From NCBI RefSeq assembly GCF_024158035.1, contig NZ_JAMZEK010000002.1, forward strand, positions 806,001-870,000: a stretch of 64,000 bases of DNA, read 5' to 3'. The stretch comes from Dyella lutea. Its GTDB lineage: Bacteria > Pseudomonadota > Gammaproteobacteria > Xanthomonadales > Rhodanobacteraceae. Below, piece by piece: positions 43,856 through 53,127 of this stretch. Numbering within the stretch: position 1 is the first letter of the stretch; each line of letters opens with the position of its first letter. The translations under genes and the position numbers were made by a program. The notes beneath the pieces are model-generated. The model worked only from the letters and a program-made list of their open reading frames with translations. It did no database searches and was not told the DNA's origin.

Positions 43856-46657
43856 ATGAGCGAGCAGGGACGGACGCTGGTGCAGCGTCGCATGTCGGTG
43901 GTGATTGCGGCCATTCTCGGCCTGTCCGGCTGCGGTGGCGGGGGCGGAAACGTCAAGACGACCCCGGCGCCGCCTCCCTCGCCGCCGCCGGCCAGCGCCC
44001 AGCCGCCGATCGATGCTCACCTGGCGCTGACCGACACCTATGCTGCGCATACCGCGGGCTTCACTGGTGCGGGCGTCACCATCGGCGTGGTCGATACCGG
44101 CATCAATGCCAATCACCCGGCCTTGACCGGGCGGGTCAAGGCACTGCTGGTCTACGTCGATCCGGCCACCAACAACACCGCCGTGGACGATGTGGTCGGC
44201 CACGGCACCTGGGTGTCGCAGATCGCCGCCGGCAAGTCGTTCGGGCAGTGGCCGGGCGGCATCGCGCCGGACGCCTCGCTGGTGTCCGCACGCATCATCA
44301 ACGATACCCCGCCCAAGGACGATGGTTCGGGCAAGGGCAACATGGTGCAGCCGTCCGATGCCGATTTCTTCGGTCAGACCCTCTTACCCGACCTGATCAA
44401 CCAGGGCGTGCAGGTGATGAACAATTCGTGGGGCGGGCTGTATTTCGACCCATCCAATGCCACGGCCGTGGGCACCGCGTTCGGCAACGCATTCCGCTCG
44501 TTCGTGGTCGATCACAACGGACTGGTGGTGTTCGCCACCGGCAACGAGGGCCTCGCCCAGCCCTCGGATACCGCCGCCATTCCCAGTTACGCGCCCGACC
44601 TGGAGCGCGGCTGGCTGGCCGTGGCGGCACTGGACTCGCTCCATCCGACCCAGCTCGCCTCGTATTCCAACCAGTGCGGCAAGGCGATGAACTACTGCCT
44701 GGTGGCACCTGGCGACGTGATCGTCACCGGCGCCAACGACACCGCCGGCAACCCGACCTACTACGTGGTCCAGGGCACTTCGTTCGCCACGCCGGCGGTC
44801 TCGGGTGCGGCGGCGGACGTTTGGCAGGCCTTTCCCTATTTCACCAACGACCTGGTCCGCCAGACCCTGCTGGGCACGGCCAAGGACCTGGGCGCCACGG
44901 GCGTCGATCCGGTATTCGGCTATGGCCTGCTCGATGTCGGCAAGGCGGTGCAGGGGCCGGCGCAGTTCAACTGGGGCGATGTGACGGTCAGCTTCACCGG
45001 TTCCTCCACCTGGGGTAACGCCATTTCCGGCGCGGGTGGCCTGATCAAGCAGGGTGGCGGCACGCTGACCTTGAGCCAGCCCTCGACCTACACCGGGCTG
45101 ACCCAGGTCCAGGGCGGCACACTGATGGCCAACTCACTGGCCGGCAGCGCGACCATCGCCGCGCAGGCGAGCCTCGGCACCAGCCACGTGGGCGGCAGCA
45201 TCGACAATACCGGCACGCTGGACATCGGCACGGCCGGCGGCACCTCGGTCGGCGGCAATTACACGCAGGAGGTCGGCGGACGGCTGGCGATCTCGCTGGG
45301 ATCGGTGCTGACGGTTTCCGGCAAGGCCACCCTCAACGGTGGCGACCTGTACGTCTACGGCAAGAACAGCAACTACACGGTCAGCGCACATACCGACGTA
45401 CTCACTGCCAGCGGCGGCCTGACCGGCACCTTCACCGGCGTGACCACGCCCAGCAGCGTGCTGTTGACCGCGACGCTGGGCTACGACGGCACCAGCGCAT
45501 GGCTGAACGTCACGCAGGTCAGCGCCACGCAGGTATCCGGGGCGAGCTATACCCCGGCGTCGTACGGCGCCGCGCAGCGCGTGCAGAGTACCTTCGAATA
45601 CCTCAACGGCCAGCTTGCCGGCAGCTCGACCACCGCGATGCCGACCAACAGCGCGCTGCTTGCCGGCGCCGCCAGCCTGCAGCAGGTGTCCAGCACCACC
45701 GCGCTGGAGCAGTCGCTGCAGAGCCTGTCCGGGCAACTGCATGCGGCCAGCGCCGCGATGACCTTCGAGGCGATCGATGCGGGCACGCGGGCGCTGTCCG
45801 ACCATGTCGACCAGTTGCTCGACGGCAGGCAGTCGAGCCTGTGGAGCCAGGGCCTCGGCTACCAGGGCGACCTGTCCCGGGCTGGCTACGGCAACGTGGG
45901 GATCGATCTCAACGGCTGGATGACCGGCGCCGACCAGCGCGTGGGCACGCATGGCTTTGCCGGCTACGCGATCAGCCAGGCCAGCGGGCTGGGACGGCTC
46001 ACCGAAACCGCCGACCAGGGCCGCAGCCACTCGACCGAGGCGATGTTCTACGGCGGCGTGGTCAATGGCTCGTGGTACACGATGGGCCGCGTCGGCCTGG
46101 GCCAGTACCGCGAGTCCATGCGCCGCGGCGTACAACTGGGCAACTTCGCCACCGGCGTCGCCAGCATGACCCATGGTCGCTATGGCGTGGCCTACGGCGA
46201 GAGCGGCTACCGGTTCGGACTGGGCGGGCTGCAGGTCACCCCGTATGCGAATCTGCAGTACGCGCAGATCCGTCGCGATGGTTTCAGCGAGGTCGGGGGC
46301 AGCGGCTTCGGCCTGAAGTCGCCGTCGGGGCTGACCGCGCGCTGGCAGGCCGGCGTCGGTTTGCGCGCCACACGCTCATGGACGCTGGCCGGTGGCACGC
46401 GGCTGTCCTGGCAGTCGCACATGCTGTGGCAGCGGGCGTTTGGCCTGCGCGGCGACGTGCTGCAGGCGAGCTTTACCGGGGTCGACCAGTGGGCGCCGGT
46501 TGGCGGTATCGGCCTGTCGCGTTACGGCGGCATGGTCGGCAGCGAGCTGGACTGGAATTTCTCCGCAAGCAGCAGTTTCGGCATCGGCGTCGACCAGTAC
46601 GTGGGTCAGCGCGACCACGCGCAGATGGCGACGCTCAATTACCGCCTGAATTTCTGA
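43856..46657 (+). CDS. Subtilisin-family (S8) serine protease autotransporter
   Basis: A 933-residue protein. A lipobox-like LSGC at Cys26 is followed by a Gly then Pro-rich linker. The S8 domain carries Asp80 (VVDTGIN), His116 (GHGTWV) and Ser309 (GTSFATPAVSG). A passenger-associated repeat (GLIKQGGGTLTLSQPSTYTG) leads into a beta-helix of about 170 residues, and the last 270 residues form an autotransporter barrel ending YRLNF. It should be exported through its own barrel as a surface or secreted protease. The N-terminal Cys may be lipidated, as in some NalP-type proteases. The start at 43856 follows the AGGGG region at 43844. Confidence 0.9.
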   Translation: MSEQGRTLVQRRMSVVIAAILGLSGCGGGGGNVKTTPAPPPSPPPASAQPPIDAHLALTDTYAAHTAGFTGAGVTIGVVDTGINANHPALTGRVKALLVYVDPATNNTAVDDVVGHGTWVSQIAAGKSFGQWPGGIAPDASLVSARIINDTPPKDDGSGKGNMVQPSDADFFGQTLLPDLINQGVQVMNNSWGGLYFDPSNATAVGTAFGNAFRSFVVDHNGLVVFATGNEGLAQPSDTAAIPSYAPDLERGWLAVAALDSLHPTQLASYSNQCGKAMNYCLVAPGDVIVTGANDTAGNPTYYVVQGTSFATPAVSGAAADVWQAFPYFTNDLVRQTLLGTAKDLGATGVDPVFGYGLLDVGKAVQGPAQFNWGDVTVSFTGSSTWGNAISGAGGLIKQGGGTLTLSQPSTYTGLTQVQGGTLMANSLAGSATIAAQASLGTSHVGGSIDNTGTLDIGTAGGTSVGGNYTQEVGGRLAISLGSVLTVSGKATLNGGDLYVYGKNSNYTVSAHTDVLTASGGLTGTFTGVTTPSSVLLTATLGYDGTSAWLNVTQVSATQVSGASYTPASYGAAQRVQSTFEYLNGQLAGSSTTAMPTNSALLAGAASLQQVSSTTALEQSLQSLSGQLHAASAAMTFEAIDAGTRALSDHVDQLLDGRQSSLWSQGLGYQGDLSRAGYGNVGIDLNGWMTGADQRVGTHGFAGYAISQASGLGRLTETADQGRSHSTEAMFYGGVVNGSWYTMGRVGLGQYRESMRRGVQLGNFATGVASMTHGRYGVAYGESGYRFGLGGLQVTPYANLQYAQIRRDGFSEVGGSGFGLKSPSGLTARWQAGVGLRATRSWTLAGGTRLSWQSHMLWQRAFGLRGDVLQASFTGVDQWAPVGGIGLSRYGGMVGSELDWNFSASSSFGIGVDQYVGQRDHAQMATLNYRLNF

Positions 46658-46676
46658 TCCCTCCGCGCTCCGGAAA

Positions 46677-46707
46677 CGAAACGGCCCGAGCGATGCGGGC
46701 CGTTTCG
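46677..46707 (+). terminator. Hairpin after the autotransporter gene
   Basis: CGAAACGGCCCG (46677-46688) pairs with CGGGCCGTTTCG (46696-46707) over a 7-base loop, a 12-bp stem just after the stop codon and facing the end of the leftward liuA. The A/T outer pairs serve as tracts for both strands, so it probably terminates both genes. Confidence 0.8.
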
Positions 46708-46727
46708 TCATCGGAGCGGGCTTAAGA

Positions 46728-47885
46728 TCAGCTCTTGCCGTGGAACAGCTCGCGGCCGATCAGCATGCGGCGGATCTCGTTGGTGCCGGCGCCGATCTCG
46801 TACAGCTTGGCGTCGCGCAGCAAGCGGCCGGCCGGGAACTCGTTGATGTAGCCGTTGCCGCCTAGCGCCTGGATCGCCTCCAGCGCCACCTTCACCGCAT
46901 TGGTCGAGGCGTTGAGCAGGCAGGCGGCCGGGTCGATGCGCGACTTCACCCCCGAGTCGAACTGCTGCGCCACCATGTAGGCGAAGCCGCGCGAGGACTG
47001 CAGCGCGGTGTACATGTCGGCTACCTTGGCCTGCATCATGCCGAAGGTGCCGATCGGCGCGTTGAACTGCTTGCGCTCGCGCACGTAGGGCAGGGTCAGG
47101 TCCATCGCCGCCTGCATCAGGCCGATCGGGCCGCCGGAGAGCACCAGCCGCTCGGTGTCCAGGCCGCTCATCAGCACGCGCACGCCCTCGTTCACCTCGC
47201 CGACGATGTTCTCCTCGGGAATCTCGCAGTCCTCGAACACCAGCTCGCAGGTGTTGGAGCCGCGCATGCCGAGCTTGTCGAGCTTCTGCGCGGTGCTGAA
47301 GCCCTTCATGCCCTTCTCGACGATGAAGGCGGTCATGCAGCGGCTGCCGGCGGCACGCGGCGCGGTGCGCATGTACACCAGCAGCACGTCGGCGTCCGGT
47401 CCGTTGGTGATCCACATCTTCGAGCCGTTGGCCACCCACACGTCGCCTTGCTTCTCGGCGCGGCAGCTCATCGAGCCGACCACGTCGGAACCGGCGCCCG
47501 GCTCGCTCATCGCCAGCGCGCCGACGTACTCGCCCGAGCACAGCTTGGGCACGTATTTCCGACGCTGCGCTTCGTTGCCGTTGTGGAAGATGTTGTTGAC
47601 GCACAGGTTGGAGTGCGCGCCGTAGGACAGGCCGACCGAGCCGGAGGCACGGGAGATCTCCTCCATCGCCACCATGTGCGCCAGGTAGCCCATGTCGCTG
47701 CCGCCGTATTCGCCCGGCACGGTGACGCCGAGCAGGCCGAGCTCGCCGAACTTGCGCCACAGGTCGGCCGGGAAGGCGTTGTTGCGGTCGATCTGGTCGG
47801 CGCGCGGGGCGATCTCCTTTTCCGCGAACGCGTGGACGGTCTCGCGCAGCAGGTCGAGGTCTTCGCCGAGGGGGAACGGGCGCAT
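46728..47885 (-). CDS. liuA: Isovaleryl-CoA dehydrogenase
   Basis: A 385-residue FAD acyl-CoA dehydrogenase. The catalytic Glu is Glu245 in [13 protein letters not shown], placed in helix G as in isovaleryl-CoA dehydrogenase instead of the more usual C-terminal site. Acyl-CoA dehydrogenase motifs [13 protein letters not shown] and [12 protein letters not shown] are present. It oxidises isovaleryl-CoA to 3-methylcrotonyl-CoA, the step just before the carboxylase whose beta subunit is at 6948-8555. The gene stands alone, unlike the liuRABCDE cluster of Pseudomonas. Confidence 0.93.
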   Translation of the reverse strand: MRPFPLGEDLDLLRETVHAFAEKEIAPRADQIDRNNAFPADLWRKFGELGLLGVTVPGEYGGSDMGYLAHMVAMEEISRASGSVGLSYGAHSNLCVNNIFHNGNEAQRRKYVPKLCSGEYVGALAMSEPGAGSDVVGSMSCRAEKQGDVWVANGSKMWITNGPDADVLLVYMRTAPRAAGSRCMTAFIVEKGMKGFSTAQKLDKLGMRGSNTCELVFEDCEIPEENIVGEVNEGVRVLMSGLDTERLVLSGGPIGLMQAAMDLTLPYVRERKQFNAPIGTFGMMQAKVADMYTALQSSRGFAYMVAQQFDSGVKSRIDPAACLLNASTNAVKVALEAIQALGGNGYINEFPAGRLLRDAKLYEIGAGTNEIRRMLIGRELFHGKS

Positions 47886-47976
47886 GCGGTGCTACTCCAT
47901 GGAGGGGACAAAGCCCATCAATGGTAGCGCGCGAGCCGCTGGCGACCTTGGCGCGACGCACAAGACCCCGCTGGCG

Positions 47977-50124
47977 TCAGTGCGCCGCGAGCTCCCGCGC
48001 ATGCTCGGAAAGGCGTGCGTACTGCGTCATCACGCGGACCAGCTGACCGAGCACGAAGCGACTGGCGGCGTCCTCGGCGGTCGGTGCGACGAAAGCGGTC
48101 CCGCGCGACGCCGGCGGCACCGCCGGGCGCCCGGACAGCACGTCCGCCAGGGCGTCGAGCGCGTCGATCACCTGGCGCCCGGTCGCCTGCACCGGCGCCA
48201 GCGCCGCAGGCGGCATCGCCTGGCGATGCGCACCGAGCGCGGAGAGCTGGCCCAGCAGCAGGTGCGCCGCGGTGAGGAAGCGCAGCAGCGCCTCCCGGCT
48301 GGCCGGCGTGCGGTCCGGCTCGCGCAGCATCGCGGCGAACTGGCCGCTGAGCGCGGCGTCGGCGTTGTGCGCGTCGCGTCGGGCGATGCGGTAGGCCAGG
48401 TCGTCCTGCTTGCCGCTGGCGTACTGGGCGAGGATCCGCTCGAGATAGCGCGCGTCGCTGCGCAACGCCTCGGCCAGCACCTCCGCCAACTGCCGGCCGC
48501 GCCAGTCCGGCAGCACCAGGTAGATCGCCAGCGCGGCGATGCCGGCACCGATCAGCGTGTCGAGCAGGCGCGGCCACATCACCGAGTAGCCGTTGCCGAT
48601 CTGGTTGAAGCACAGCAGTACGAACAGCGTGATGAAGGCGGTGGCCAGCGCGTAGCGGCGTTGCCGCGTGGCGAAGAAGCCCACCCCGGTGAGCACGATC
48701 AGCCCCATCTGCCACGGGCCGAACGGCGCGAGTCTCAACGCAGCCCAGCCGGCGACCAGGCCGAGTACCGTGCCGACCACGCGCTCGAACAGCAGGCGGC
48801 GCGTGGCGCCGTAGGTCGGCTGGCACACCAGCAGGGTGGTCAGCAGGATCCAGTAGCCCTGCCGCGGATGCACCGCCAGCAGCATGAGATAGCCGGCGAG
48901 CAACGCGAGCGCCAGCCGCAACGCATGGCGGAAGTGCATCGAGCGTGGGGTGAACTGGATGCGGATGCGCCCCCATGCCTCGCCAAGCGTCTGCGGCCCG
49001 GGGTCCTGCAGCACCAGGCCGTCGTCGACGGCCGGCGCGTGGCGGGTGGCGTCGCCCAGGCGGATCTGGATGGCCTCGAGGTTGTGCGCCAGCGCGTCGA
49101 CCGCGTGCTGCACGTCGGCGGGCGGGGGCGACGCCTGGGCCTTCATCGCGGCCACCGCGTCGTGCAGGTCGGCCAGTGCCGCCGTGGCGACCGGCGAGCG
49201 CCGGAACGGGACGCGCAGCCGCAGTGCGGCGGCGCGGGAGCGGCAGCCATCGGCCTGCAGGCGCAGCAGATGGCCGCAGCGGAACAGCACGTCGGAATGG
49301 AACAGCGCCTCGGCCAGCGCGTCGTACGGATGATGGGCGGAACTGGCCCGTTCGTGGATGTCCTGCGCCATGAAGTAGAGCTGCAGGCGCGCCGCCGTGG
49401 TGCCGCGCGGGCGGCGGTTGCCGATGCGGTCGACCAGCACCAGCCGGGTCGCGTTGAGCGCCTGCACCACACGCTCGTTGCGCAACGCCAGCTGCAATTG
49501 CAGCGCATCGCGGTCCACCCCATGCACCGGGGCGAACAGGGCGGCCTTGCCGTCCAGGTAGTCGGCCAGCGCGTCGAACGAGCGGGCCAGCGCCAGGCGC
49601 AGCGCCTGCTGCGGCGCCAGCGCGCTCCAGCCAAGCGACAACACGCCGTACCAGCCGGCACCGGCCAGCAGCAGGAGCGGCTCGTGCCAGGGATCGGCGC
49701 GGCCGCCATGCGCCGCGTCCACGCCGATCATCGTGTAGACCGACAGGATCAGGGTGCCGCCGGCGATGGTCGCATAGCGCCCGCTGGCCGCACCGAGCAT
49801 CACCAGCGCGAAGGTGGCCAGCGGCAGGCTGGCGGCAAACAGCCAGGGCGTGGGCAGCAGCCATTGCACGGCCATCGCGGCGATCGCGAAGCAGGCGAGG
49901 GTGAGCAGCAGCGTGCCGAGCCGGCTGCGCCAGTGGTCCTCGGTTTCGGCCAGCGCGCAGGCGATGGCGCCCAGCAGGGCGGGGATCACCGCATGGATGT
50001 CCCCGCGCGCCAGGCACCAGGCGACGATGCCGCCCAGCGCCAGGCCGACGCGTACGCTCTCGGCATAGCGGTCCGAGCCGCGGAAGCGGCGCCAGGGGTC
50101 GATGAGCAGGGCGGGGAGATTCAC
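47977..50124 (-). CDS. FUSC/YccS-family inner-membrane protein
   Basis: A 715-residue protein with two groups of about six membrane helices (about 20-150 and 385-520) and soluble helical domains after each, the typical YccS/FUSC duplication. Relatives export aromatic acids or fusaric acid. The start is taken as GTG at 50124 (NLPALLIDPWRRFRGSDRYAES) because the family begins this way; the ribosome site is weak. It is the last leftward gene after the aryl polyene operon, separated by a small periplasmic protein gene. Export of aromatic precursors is an attractive but unproven link. Confidence 0.82.
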   Translation of the reverse strand: MNLPALLIDPWRRFRGSDRYAESVRVGLALGGIVAWCLARGDIHAVIPALLGAIACALAETEDHWRSRLGTLLLTLACFAIAAMAVQWLLPTPWLFAASLPLATFALVMLGAASGRYATIAGGTLILSVYTMIGVDAAHGGRADPWHEPLLLLAGAGWYGVLSLGWSALAPQQALRLALARSFDALADYLDGKAALFAPVHGVDRDALQLQLALRNERVVQALNATRLVLVDRIGNRRPRGTTAARLQLYFMAQDIHERASSAHHPYDALAEALFHSDVLFRCGHLLRLQADGCRSRAAALRLRVPFRRSPVATAALADLHDAVAAMKAQASPPPADVQHAVDALAHNLEAIQIRLGDATRHAPAVDDGLVLQDPGPQTLGEAWGRIRIQFTPRSMHFRHALRLALALLAGYLMLLAVHPRQGYWILLTTLLVCQPTYGATRRLLFERVVGTVLGLVAGWAALRLAPFGPWQMGLIVLTGVGFFATRQRRYALATAFITLFVLLCFNQIGNGYSVMWPRLLDTLIGAGIAALAIYLVLPDWRGRQLAEVLAEALRSDARYLERILAQYASGKQDDLAYRIARRDAHNADAALSGQFAAMLREPDRTPASREALLRFLTAAHLLLGQLSALGAHRQAMPPAALAPVQATGRQVIDALDALADVLSGRPAVPPASRGTAFVAPTAEDAASRFVLGQLVRVMTQYARLSEHARELAAH

Positions 50125-50243
50125 CCGGCGAGGATACGATGGAACGTCCAGGCGTTCGGAGTGGCGATGGCCCGGGCGCGATCCGGCCCGCCGCCTGCGG
50201 CGATGCGCCGGAGCGGGCCAGGCGGCCCACCCCGGCGCGTCGC

Positions 50244-50687
50244 TCACTTCACCTTGGCCAGCTTGGCCTTCAGGTCCACGTCGGACATCAGGAAGCCGAC
50301 GCGGCACTCGTAGTTATTCGGGTCGCGGTATTCCTGCCCCTCATGCACGCCGACGATGTCGGTCACCGCATTGGCGCCGGCTTCCTTGGCCGCCGACTGC
50401 AGGGTGATCAGCGCCGACAGCATCGCCCAGTCGCAGGTCTTCTGGTCGCTCTTGCCGAAGGCATTGGTCTTCTTGTGCGTGGTGACCAGGTCGTCGACCA
50501 CCTGGACCTGGCCCGGCGGCGTGTTGCCGGCCAGGTAGAACTTCACGCTGCCGTCGAGCTTGCCACTGGCGAGGCCGGCCTGGACGGCATGGTCGAAGGC
50601 CAGGTGCACGGTCTTGTCGGCGGCGAAGCTGGCACACGGCAGGGCGGCGAGCAGCAACACGGCGAGGCGGCGGAATCTTGCGTTCAT
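50244..50687 (-). CDS. Small periplasmic protein downstream of the polyene operon
   Basis: A 147-residue protein with a signal peptide (ending ASFA) and a domain containing KFYLAGNTPPGQ, TNAFGKSDQKTCDWAMLSALI and YECRVGFLM. Two cysteines may form a disulfide. Close relatives are often labelled excinuclease ATPase subunit in databases, which is clearly a misannotation since no ATPase motif exists. The real function is unknown; a YbjQ-like fold is possible. It lies 55 bp after the ketoreductase gene and may be the tail of the polyene operon. Confidence 0.75.
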   Translation of the reverse strand: MNARFRRLAVLLLAALPCASFAADKTVHLAFDHAVQAGLASGKLDGSVKFYLAGNTPPGQVQVVDDLVTTHKKTNAFGKSDQKTCDWAMLSALITLQSAAKEAGANAVTDIVGVHEGQEYRDPNNYECRVGFLMSDVDLKAKLAKVK

Positions 50688-50742
50688 GCGGTGGATCTCC
50701 TTGGGGTGGGTTAGGATTTCGGGTTCGCGAGGCGGCGGCCGA

Positions 50743-51471
50743 TCAGCACAGCCCGCCGTTGACCGCCAGCACCTGGCGGGTGATGTAGCCGGCATCCGGG
50801 CTCATCAGGAACTGCACGGCAGCAGCCACCTCCTCCGGCGTGCCCATGCGCTGGGCCGGGATGATCTTCAGGATCTCCTCCACCGGCACCTCATCGTCGA
50901 GCATGTCGGTGTCGATCAGCCCCGGTGCCACGCAGTTGACGGTGATGCCGCGCTTGGCCAGCTCCACCGCCAGCGCCTTGGCCGCACCGATCACGCCGGC
51001 CTTGGAGGCGCTGTAGTTGACCTGGCCGCGGTTGCCGATTAGCCCGGAGACCGATGCGATGCAGACGATGCGGCCCGGTGCGCGGCGGCGGATCATCGGC
51101 ATCGCCAGCGGGTGCAGCACGTTGTAGAAGCCGTCCAGGTTGGTGCGCAGCACGCTGTCCCAGTCGTCGTCGGACAGGGCGGGGAACGCGCCGTCGCGGG
51201 TCAGTCCGGCATTGCAGACCACGCCGTAGGGTGCGCCGTGCGCGGCCACCTCGGCCTCCAGCGCGGCGCGACACGCAGCGCGGTCGGCAATGTCGAACTG
51301 CACGATGCGCGCGTTGCGGCCCATCGCCCGGATCTGGCCGGCGACCGCCTCGGCCTCGTCGCGGCGCGCGCGACAGTGCAGCACCAGGTCGTAGCCGGCG
51401 CGCGCCAGGCGCAGCGCGATGGCGCGGCCGATGCCGCGGCTGGAACCGGTAACCAGGATGGTGTCAGTCAT
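50743..51471 (-). CDS. Aryl polyene 3-ketoacyl-ACP reductase (ApeQ-like)
   Basis: A 242-residue short-chain dehydrogenase of FabG type, with NADPH loop TGSSRGIG (8-15), NAG (87-89) and the catalytic Ser140, Tyr153 and Lys157 (YSASK). It reduces the 3-ketoacyl-ACP formed in each elongation round of polyene synthesis. The gene overlaps the hotdog dehydratase gene by 8 bp. Location at the end of the ketosynthase-dehydratase-reductase trio matches apeO-apeP-apeQ order in E. coli-type clusters. Confidence 0.88.
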   Translation of the reverse strand: MTDTILVTGSSRGIGRAIALRLARAGYDLVLHCRARRDEAEAVAGQIRAMGRNARIVQFDIADRAACRAALEAEVAAHGAPYGVVCNAGLTRDGAFPALSDDDWDSVLRTNLDGFYNVLHPLAMPMIRRRAPGRIVCIASVSGLIGNRGQVNYSASKAGVIGAAKALAVELAKRGITVNCVAPGLIDTDMLDDEVPVEEILKIIPAQRMGTPEEVAAAVQFLMSPDAGYITRQVLAVNGGLC

Positions 51472-51937
51472 GGGTGGCTGCTCGTGCAAGGGTGGCGAGG
51501 AAGGCATCCGGGTCGGGCGGGCTGAACACGCTCAGCCGGGCTTCGGCCCTGCCCGCCGGTGAGTCGATGTGGCACGCGAACACACCCATGCCTCCATCGT
51601 CGTGGAAGCTTCGCACGGCTTCCACGCGCAGTGCGGTGCCGGACGCGAACACATCCACATCGCTGCGGTAGTGTCGTGTACCGAGCAGGAAGCCGACCCG
51701 CACCGGCCGGCGTTCGCACCGTGCCTGCCAACCGGCCCAGGCGGCTACGGCCTGGGCCATCAGCTCCACGCCGGCCCAGGCGGGCAGGCCACCGCCGCAT
51801 TCGAACAGGCCGTCCGACCGTACGAGCCGGGAGCAGACCATGTGTTCCTCGCCGGCCTCGATGACGGCATCGAGCAGCACCATGTCGCCGGCGTGCGGCA
51901 GCAGTTCGGCGATCGGCGGGTAGCCAGCGTCGCTCAC
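51464..51937 (-). CDS. Aryl polyene hotdog dehydratase, ApeP-like
   Basis: A 157-residue hotdog-fold protein. PHAGDMVLLDAV near the N terminus and WAGVELMAQAVAAWAGW resemble the ApeP/FabA-like dehydratases of aryl polyene clusters. In studied systems ApeP works together with a second hotdog protein, ApeI; the matching partner here is at 55312-55668. It dehydrates 3-hydroxyacyl-ACP to build conjugated double bonds. It overlaps the ketosynthase upstream by 4 bp. Confidence 0.82.
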   Translation of the reverse strand: MSDAGYPPIAELLPHAGDMVLLDAVIEAGEEHMVCSRLVRSDGLFECGGGLPAWAGVELMAQAVAAWAGWQARCERRPVRVGFLLGTRHYRSDVDVFASGTALRVEAVRSFHDDGGMGVFACHIDSPAGRAEARLSVFSPPDPDAFLATLARAATHD

Positions 51938-53127
51938 GACGCATCTCCCAGGATCAGGCTGGCGTTGTTGCCGCCGAAGGCAAACGAATTGCTCATCAGC
52001 CGGCGCGGACCGCCCGGGGCCAGCGTGTCACCGACTTCGGCGAAGGTCAGGGCGGGGAGCTCGGGATCCGTCTCGCCATGCGTCGTCGCCGGTGGCAACC
52101 GCCGTGCCGCGCGCGTATCGGTCAGGCTCAGCCAGCAGAACGCCGCTTCCAGCGCGCCGGCCGCGGCCAGGGTGTGGCCGGTCAGCGACTTGGTCGAGGA
52201 ACAGGGCACACCCTGCGGGAACACTTCGGCGACCGCCCGGCTTTCCATGCGGTCGTTGTGCTCGGTGGCGGTGCCGTGCAGGTTGAGATAGTCGATCTGT
52301 GCCGGCGCCAGTCCGGCGTCGTCCAGCGCCGCGCGCATCGCGGCGACCGCGCCGCGACCCTCGGGATCGGGGCTGGACATGTGGTACGCATCGCTGCTCG
52401 CACCCACGCCCAGCAGTTGCACCGGGCCGTGCTCGCGGGTCATCAGGAACAGTGCGGCGGCTTCGCCGATGTTGATGCCGCGTCGCTCGCCCGAGAACGG
52501 GCGGCAGCGCTGCTCATCCATCGCCTCCAGCGCGTGGAAGCCGTTGAGCGGCAGCCGCGCCAGCGCATCCACGCCGCCGCACAGCACCGCGTCGCAGACC
52601 CCGGCGCGCAGCAGGCGCTGCGCGCTGATCAGGGCGCGCGCCCCGGCGGTGCAGGCGGTGGAAATCGCGTAACGCGGACCGCTGACGTCCAGCCATTCGG
52701 CGAGGAACTCGGCGGTGCCGGCCAGCTCCTGGTGCGCGTAGCGATAGTGGTCGGGCCAGGCACCGTCCCGGCGCCAGCCGGCCAGACCGGCGGTGGCTTC
52801 GTCGATGCCGCCGGTGCTGGTGCCGATCACCACGCCGAGGCGCTCCTCGCCGTAACGGGCGATGGCATCGCGCAGCTCCGTTTCGATCTCCCGCGCGGCG
52901 GCCAGCGCCAGCCGGTTGCAACGGTTGTCGCGGGTTGCCGACAGCGGCACCGGGATGGCCGGCAGCGGCGAGCTCACCGCTCCCATCGGCGGGGCATGGC
53001 CGGGAATCCAGCCGGCCTCGGGACGCAGACCGTCGCCGTCGCCGGCGAACAGCGCCTCGGCCACCGCGCGCTTGCCGATGCCCAGCGAGCAGACCACGCC
53101 GAGTGCGTTGAGGTAGCCGCCGTTCAC
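51934..53127 (-). CDS. Aryl polyene ketosynthase (first of three)
   Basis: A 397-residue beta-ketoacyl-ACP synthase with the Cys-His-His set: Cys159 in STACTAGA, His in LNLHGTATEHND and KSLTGHTLAAAG. The C-terminal NSFAFGGNNASLIL is the FabF-type end. It is a GTG start that overlaps the methyltransferase stop (GTGA). Its place before the ApeP- and ApeQ-like genes suggests the ApeO role in chain elongation. Confidence 0.87.
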   Translation of the reverse strand: MNGGYLNALGVVCSLGIGKRAVAEALFAGDGDGLRPEAGWIPGHAPPMGAVSSPLPAIPVPLSATRDNRCNRLALAAAREIETELRDAIARYGEERLGVVIGTSTGGIDEATAGLAGWRRDGAWPDHYRYAHQELAGTAEFLAEWLDVSGPRYAISTACTAGARALISAQRLLRAGVCDAVLCGGVDALARLPLNGFHALEAMDEQRCRPFSGERRGINIGEAAALFLMTREHGPVQLLGVGASSDAYHMSSPDPEGRGAVAAMRAALDDAGLAPAQIDYLNLHGTATEHNDRMESRAVAEVFPQGVPCSSTKSLTGHTLAAAGALEAAFCWLSLTDTRAARRLPPATTHGETDPELPALTFAEVGDTLAPGGPRRLMSNSFAFGGNNASLILGDAS

